This document shows, one piece after another, positions 60,134 to 64,000 of a stretch of DNA of 64,000 bases; the stretch's first letter is position 1, and each line of letters opens with the position of its first letter. Below the pieces are notes generated by a model. It did not search any database and was not told the origin of the DNA. It was given only the letters and a program-made list of their open reading frames with translations. The DNA is from Metaphire vulgaris (taxonomy: Eukaryota > Annelida > Clitellata > Crassiclitellata > Megascolecidae), in assembly GCA_018105865.1 (NCBI GenBank), contig CM030849.1, forward strand, positions 8,096,587 to 8,160,586. The letters are read 5' to 3'. Both the position numbers and the translations under genes were made by a program.

Positions 60134-60574
60134 CAGTGGCGTCATTTCACACTTTTCTTGGGGGGGGGGCGAGAAATTTTGTAAATTTTTCTTTTCAATT
60201 TTTTAAAATTTTTTTAAATTTTTCGACTTGACGAGTTTCCAAAAAATTTGACGACCTTTTTTGTTTTTGCTCGTCAGTCCTTTTTTACGATTACTTACTT
60301 CAGGTTGCTCGACATCAAGCACGAGCTCCCAAAAAGTTGACGACCTTTTTTTGCTTGTCAGCCCTTTTTTACGATTAGTTACTTCAGGTTACTCTCGACA
60401 TCAAGCACTCCTTTAGGGCTCTAGGGGCTGCTGACCTTTTTTTGCCCCCCCCCCCAAACGCAAATGACGTCCCTGTTTTTGTTTTTTGTTGCACATTAAT
60501 ACATTATAAATTAATATTTTCATTTCTTTGGGGGCCACGGCCCCCCAGCCCCCTCCCCCCAAATGACGCCTCTG
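60134..60574. mobile_element. Third-level hAT-type MITE, CAGTGGCGTCATTTC family
   Basis: Ends CAGTGGCGTCATTTC / AAATGACGCCTCTG with perfect duplication CTTTTGAT (60126-60133, 60575-60582). It has three GACGACCTTTTTT-type motifs. It is a relative of 3411-3672. Confidence 0.88.
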
Positions 60575-60966
60575 CTTTTGATTTATTGCAATTTACACGT
60601 GCACAACTTTCTATTATTTTGTCAGTCGTTTTTACAATTTCTTTACTGATGGTTTTAGTAGACCTACATTGACATTGTTAGAAATAATTTTAAGTTTTAA
60701 CTAACATTTCTTTACACAAAAATATGGTTGTGGCGAATCATGTGTCAAATACATTATCAAGTATTTTAAAAAGTATTTAAAATTACTTATTTACCAGTAT
60801 TTAAATACTTACCTCGGTATTTGGGTATTTAAATACTACCTGAGAACCAAGTATTTATGAAAGTATTTCAATACTTCAGTAAAGTATTTATTACAACACT
60901 GGCAGTAGGGGGATGCAGTTGGGCATTGGGGGGAAATCCCCCTTTGGCCTTCTCCTGCAAATCGCG

Positions 60967-60968
<2 letters not shown>

Positions 60969-61035
<67 letters not shown>
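60969..61035 (+). repeat. (TA)n microsatellite
   Basis: About 33 TA units directly after the nested element cluster. Confidence 0.95.
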
Positions 61036-61037
<2 letters not shown>

Positions 61038-61139
61038 CCTATGCTATAGATATGCTAGGCCTATATATCACACCATTGTTCAAATCTCTACACAGGCTGA
61101 AAATAGCAGAACGTATTATATATAAAATTATATCGATGA

Positions 61140-61610
61140 CTTATAACTCACTTCATTCATCAAAACCAGCCTACCGACGATCAGGCATCCCACAACATTT
61201 TTGATCCACTCGATCTTTCTCTCATGTGCGTCATGTCACCCTCCTTCGTCCTCTGAATCAATCATCCTTCAAAGTTTACAACCGTGCTTTTTCATATGCT
61301 GCGCCAGAACTTTCGAACTAAATTCCAGCATCCCTCGCCGCTGTCTACATCATGGTCAAACAACAAATCCCGAGTCACAATTTCTTTCACTTCTTGCAAC
61401 ATCTCATCAAGTTTTTCTTTCGAACTCAAAGCATTTCTGTTTTTTATATTTTCTCCATAGCTGCAACGTCCTAGCCACAATAGCCCTTTGGATTAAACAG
61501 CCCTGCATGAATGACCCCAACCTTTGGCTATAGCTACTTCATAATAAGATTAAGCGCCTAGGAATAAGGAGCTATACTGCATTTAGAGTCGTAAGATTCT
61601 ACTTACTTCC
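61140..61610 (+). mobile_element. LINE 3' end remnant
   Basis: Broken frames read HVTLLRPLNQSSFKVYNRAF, SYAAPELSN and IPASLAAVYIMVKQQIPSHNF. A 3' part follows with TAAGCGCCTAGGAATAAGGA and (TTAC)n. This matches the usual end of CR1/L2-type LINEs. Confidence 0.65.
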
Positions 61611-61735
61611 TTACTTTCCATTTATATCTCGCTCAATGTCACAGGTTTGACAACATACTGCCCAGGGCCTTATTTTAAATCAATTAGGGCCTACAGTAGG
61701 CCTATCGGTTCCAAAGAAAGAATCAAATACAGATT

Positions 61736-61737
<2 letters not shown>

Positions 61738-61767
<30 letters not shown>

Positions 61768-61774
61768 AATAAAC

Positions 61775-61822
<48 letters not shown>
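61738..61822 (+). repeat. (CAA)n(AAT)n microsatellite
   Basis: An ACA run passes into an AAT run. The region 61620-61990 shows no gene. Confidence 0.9.
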
Positions 61823-61823
<1 letters not shown>

Positions 61824-62001
61824 GTAACAACAACGAGGTTTAGAGTGGTTCAGTAGGGTCTGCCCTGTGTTGGAACCACTGATTTACAAAGGAAGAATGC
61901 GGAATGGACAGATTCTGTATTCTTTAGCTAGGCCTAGTCTACCTAGATCTTTCATCAAAATATATAGGAAGATGTAATCACATCAAAGACTTCTCAGTGG
62001 G

Positions 62002-63281
62002 CAGTGGCGTAACCACGCCCGGGCAATTACGGGCAATGCCCGGGTTACTTTGCTTTTCTGCCCGGGTTGAAAAAATTAAAAAGTATACCTTTAATTTTTG
62101 GTTTTGCTTGATTTTGCACTGCCATGCACGTCGTTGCAATACTATTTTAATATAGTCACTACGTACGGTCTCTTCGAAACGTGTTTCACAGGCATCAGCT
62201 AGAAGTGCAGTAATTACTACAGTCATTGTGTTTGGGTGGTCTATGCATCTACGTGACATATCGAATTTCAGTTACGGTGGTAATTGCCTGTCCGTATGGA
62301 CGATTTATTCCCTCTGCATCTTCCTCTACTGAATTTGACTCTGAAACTATATCTAAGGTGATAATTGGGGCGTACGACGTACGGGCGTCGCCGATGCTGA
62401 AGATTTATGAGTTGGTGACTGATAGGCAGTAATTGCAGGGATAGCAGATGCTGAAGCAGGGACACCTGAAATCTTTTTGACCTGTGCGTGCTACGAATGT
62501 GTTCGGAATAGGCTATACTAAACTTAGAAGCAAAATGGCAGCTGCTTTGAGATTTGACCTTCACCCGTTTCCCTGCTAAAATTCCTTGATTGTTATTGTT
62601 ATTGTTCATGACAATGGCAAAAATCAAGGGCGTATACATGTAATGTACAGTGTATACTGTATAATGCCATCCGAGCAAGCAGTTGTGCTTTACGAGTGGA
62701 GGTTTGTACGGTTATTACAAGTTCGCGCCAAGAATGAATTTATTGTTTTACTCACAATCTCACGTTTAGTCGGATGTTTAAAGACATGCTTTCTCGTATT
62801 GCTTTGACTTCAGGGTAGTTTCGTTTATCGGCAATTAGTTAAAGTTATATTTATCTATTAAAATTACAATTAGTCATTAACTCGGAGTCATTTATAATTT
62901 AATATAATTGGATGTCTACTTGGTTATAGGTCCCCTACTTATACACTTTTCGTTATTTGTTTCTGACAATTCCAAAGTAGCTATGTTTTATGTCGCTTTG
63001 TTGTCCTTATGACCTGCATATGTGAAACTTGAACTTCCTCAAAGTAAACTGACCGATTGATGTCTATTGTTAAGTTCCCCATGTTAATTTTTTAAAATGA
63101 TTTTTTGTTGAGGTGGGGCTGTCCATAATCTACGTAAAAAATGTGGAGTGTTTGAACAGTTTGACAGGTGTTGATAAGGGGATGGGGTCAAAATTCGCCA
63201 AAAATTGTGTAGGCCTACGTAATTTACGGACACCCCTTGGTCAGCTGCCCGGGTTACATTTTGAGTCTGGTTACGCCACTG
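62002..63281. mobile_element. hAT-type non-autonomous element, 1.28 kb
   Basis: Ends CAGTGGCGTAACCACGCC / CTGGTTACGCCACTG with perfect duplication TCAGTGGG (61994-62001, 63282-63289). GCCCGGGTTAC is repeated near both ends. A partial relative ends at 7741. A Tc1/mariner-like MITE sits inside at 63115-63236. No transposase domain was recognised. Confidence 0.82.
63115..63236. mobile_element. MITE related to 2213-2597, nested
   Basis: Ends GGGGCTGTCCATAATCTACG / TACGTAATTTACGGACACCCC. The TA duplication is not preserved. Confidence 0.6.
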
Positions 63282-63566
63282 TCAGTGGGCCTGCATTAAT
63301 AATTATTGTCGCTAAATAAACTGATTGATTTATTCTGACATTGGTCTAGCGCTCATGCAGATGGTCAGAGAATCAGAGCAGCAGTGGCGCAGGCCGCGTA
63401 GCGAGGGTGGGCATTGGGCAACGGCCGCAACCGCCCCCGGGTGCCGAGGAGGGGGACACCAACTTGATCACAGAAAGTTTCTAATATAGTCATTTACCAC
63501 GGTTTGACATGGAGAATTTAAACGCAGACGGTTTATTTAATTTATCTAAGCGAAATAGGTGAGGAC

Positions 63567-63665
63567 CAGGGGCGTAGCTAGGAATTTTATTTGGGGGCAT
63601 AAATCTTTATAAACTTTGAAAATCTTAAAAACACATTAAAAATTGTTTAAGGTAGCCTGATTTTG

Positions 63666-63739
<74 letters not shown>

Positions 63740-63759
63740 CATCCGCAGCTACGCCCCTA
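63567..63759. mobile_element. hAT-type MITE with (AT)n core
   Basis: Ends CAGGGGCGTAGCTAGG / GCAGCTACGCCCCTA with duplication GTGAGGAC (63559-63566, 63760-63767). An AT array occupies 63668-63737. Relative of 35941-36099. Confidence 0.8.
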
Positions 63760-64000
63760 GTGAGGACCTTTTAGCTCATCGGTATTTTTGGAGTTGAAGG
63801 CGAGGCGCCATTGGTAGGCCTACATCTTTCTCTGAGCGCCGGACACCTTAGCTACGCCACTGTTAAGTCTGATAATGTCATTTAGGCTAACTGAATTTTA
63901 TTGTCGATAAATAGGCGACGGTGAGAAGAAGTTACCAGTGCAAACGGTCACGTCGGAACGAATTTTTAGCAAGGGGTGCATTTCGTCGGCCATTTGGTAA

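Larger units (their letters stand above)
59184..60901. mobile_element. Second-level hAT-type element
   Basis: Ends CAGTGTTGTAAAGTATTT / AAATACTT...TTACAACACTG with perfect duplication GCAGTAGG (59176-59183, 60902-60909). The interior is rich in AAGTATTTAAATACTT palindromes and is itself split by two further elements. Confidence 0.85.
59067..60970. mobile_element. Outermost element of a nested hAT cluster
   Basis: The left part (CAGGGTGCGATTTGTGACC) and right part (CTGCAAATCGCGCCCT) are the two halves of the family seen complete at 35012-35183. They are separated by 59184-60901. The right edge runs into a TA microsatellite. Confidence 0.75.

Noticed and set aside
62226..62807. Several 60-130 residue frames inside the 1.28-kb hAT-type element.
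   Set aside because: They overlap in different frames and show no transposase, BED or other recognisable domain.

Overview
This window is nuclear DNA of an invertebrate animal. It carries intron-split genes with GT-AG and GC-AG introns, dense trinucleotide microsatellites, SINEs with Pol III heads, decayed LINEs and dozens of short hAT-type transposons. The species cannot be read from the sequence. The gene content and repeat style suit a marine invertebrate, perhaps an echinoderm or tunicate; that is inference.

Three protein genes are visible. Two tandem genes on the + strand each encode a complete prolyl 4-hydroxylase alpha subunit (P4HA): copy A at 1696-19966 (13 exons, 524 aa) and copy B at 24508-41483 (14 exons, 521 aa). 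Both keep the iron and 2-oxoglutarate ligands and the four structural cysteines. The third gene, on the - strand at 44276-56118 (perhaps to 57505), has 15 supported exons. It encodes a nose-resistant-to-fluoxetine (NRF-6) type multi-pass acyltransferase-3 protein.

Layout: 1-1590 is 5' flank. 1.6-20 kb is P4HA-A. 20.7-22.7 kb is a detached second copy of what looks like the NRF gene's 3' UTR. 22.7-24.4 kb is spacer with a LINE tail and microsatellites. 24.4-41.5 kb is P4HA-B. 42.9-57.5 kb is the NRF-like gene, tail to tail with P4HA-B. 57.5-64 kb is mobile-element sediment without a recognised gene. The P4HA gene plus the end of its convergent neighbour therefore forms a tandem duplication of about 20 kb. 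Exons are nearly identical while introns have been reshaped by different insertions.

The most notable observation is in P4HA-B. A 5'-truncated antisense LINE landed inside an exon that is intact in copy A. Its target-site duplication supplies a GT donor and completes an AG acceptor, so exact removal as an intron restores the reading frame. Other points are a recurring motif shared by many unrelated-looking short transposons, 5S-headed and tRNA-headed SINEs that share one body, three foldback elements built from GGAC units, a four-element transposon nest, and replacement of the expected active-site histidine in the acyltransferase.

All exon boundaries were read by eye from splice consensus, phase and remembered family features. 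No alignment or search was run.
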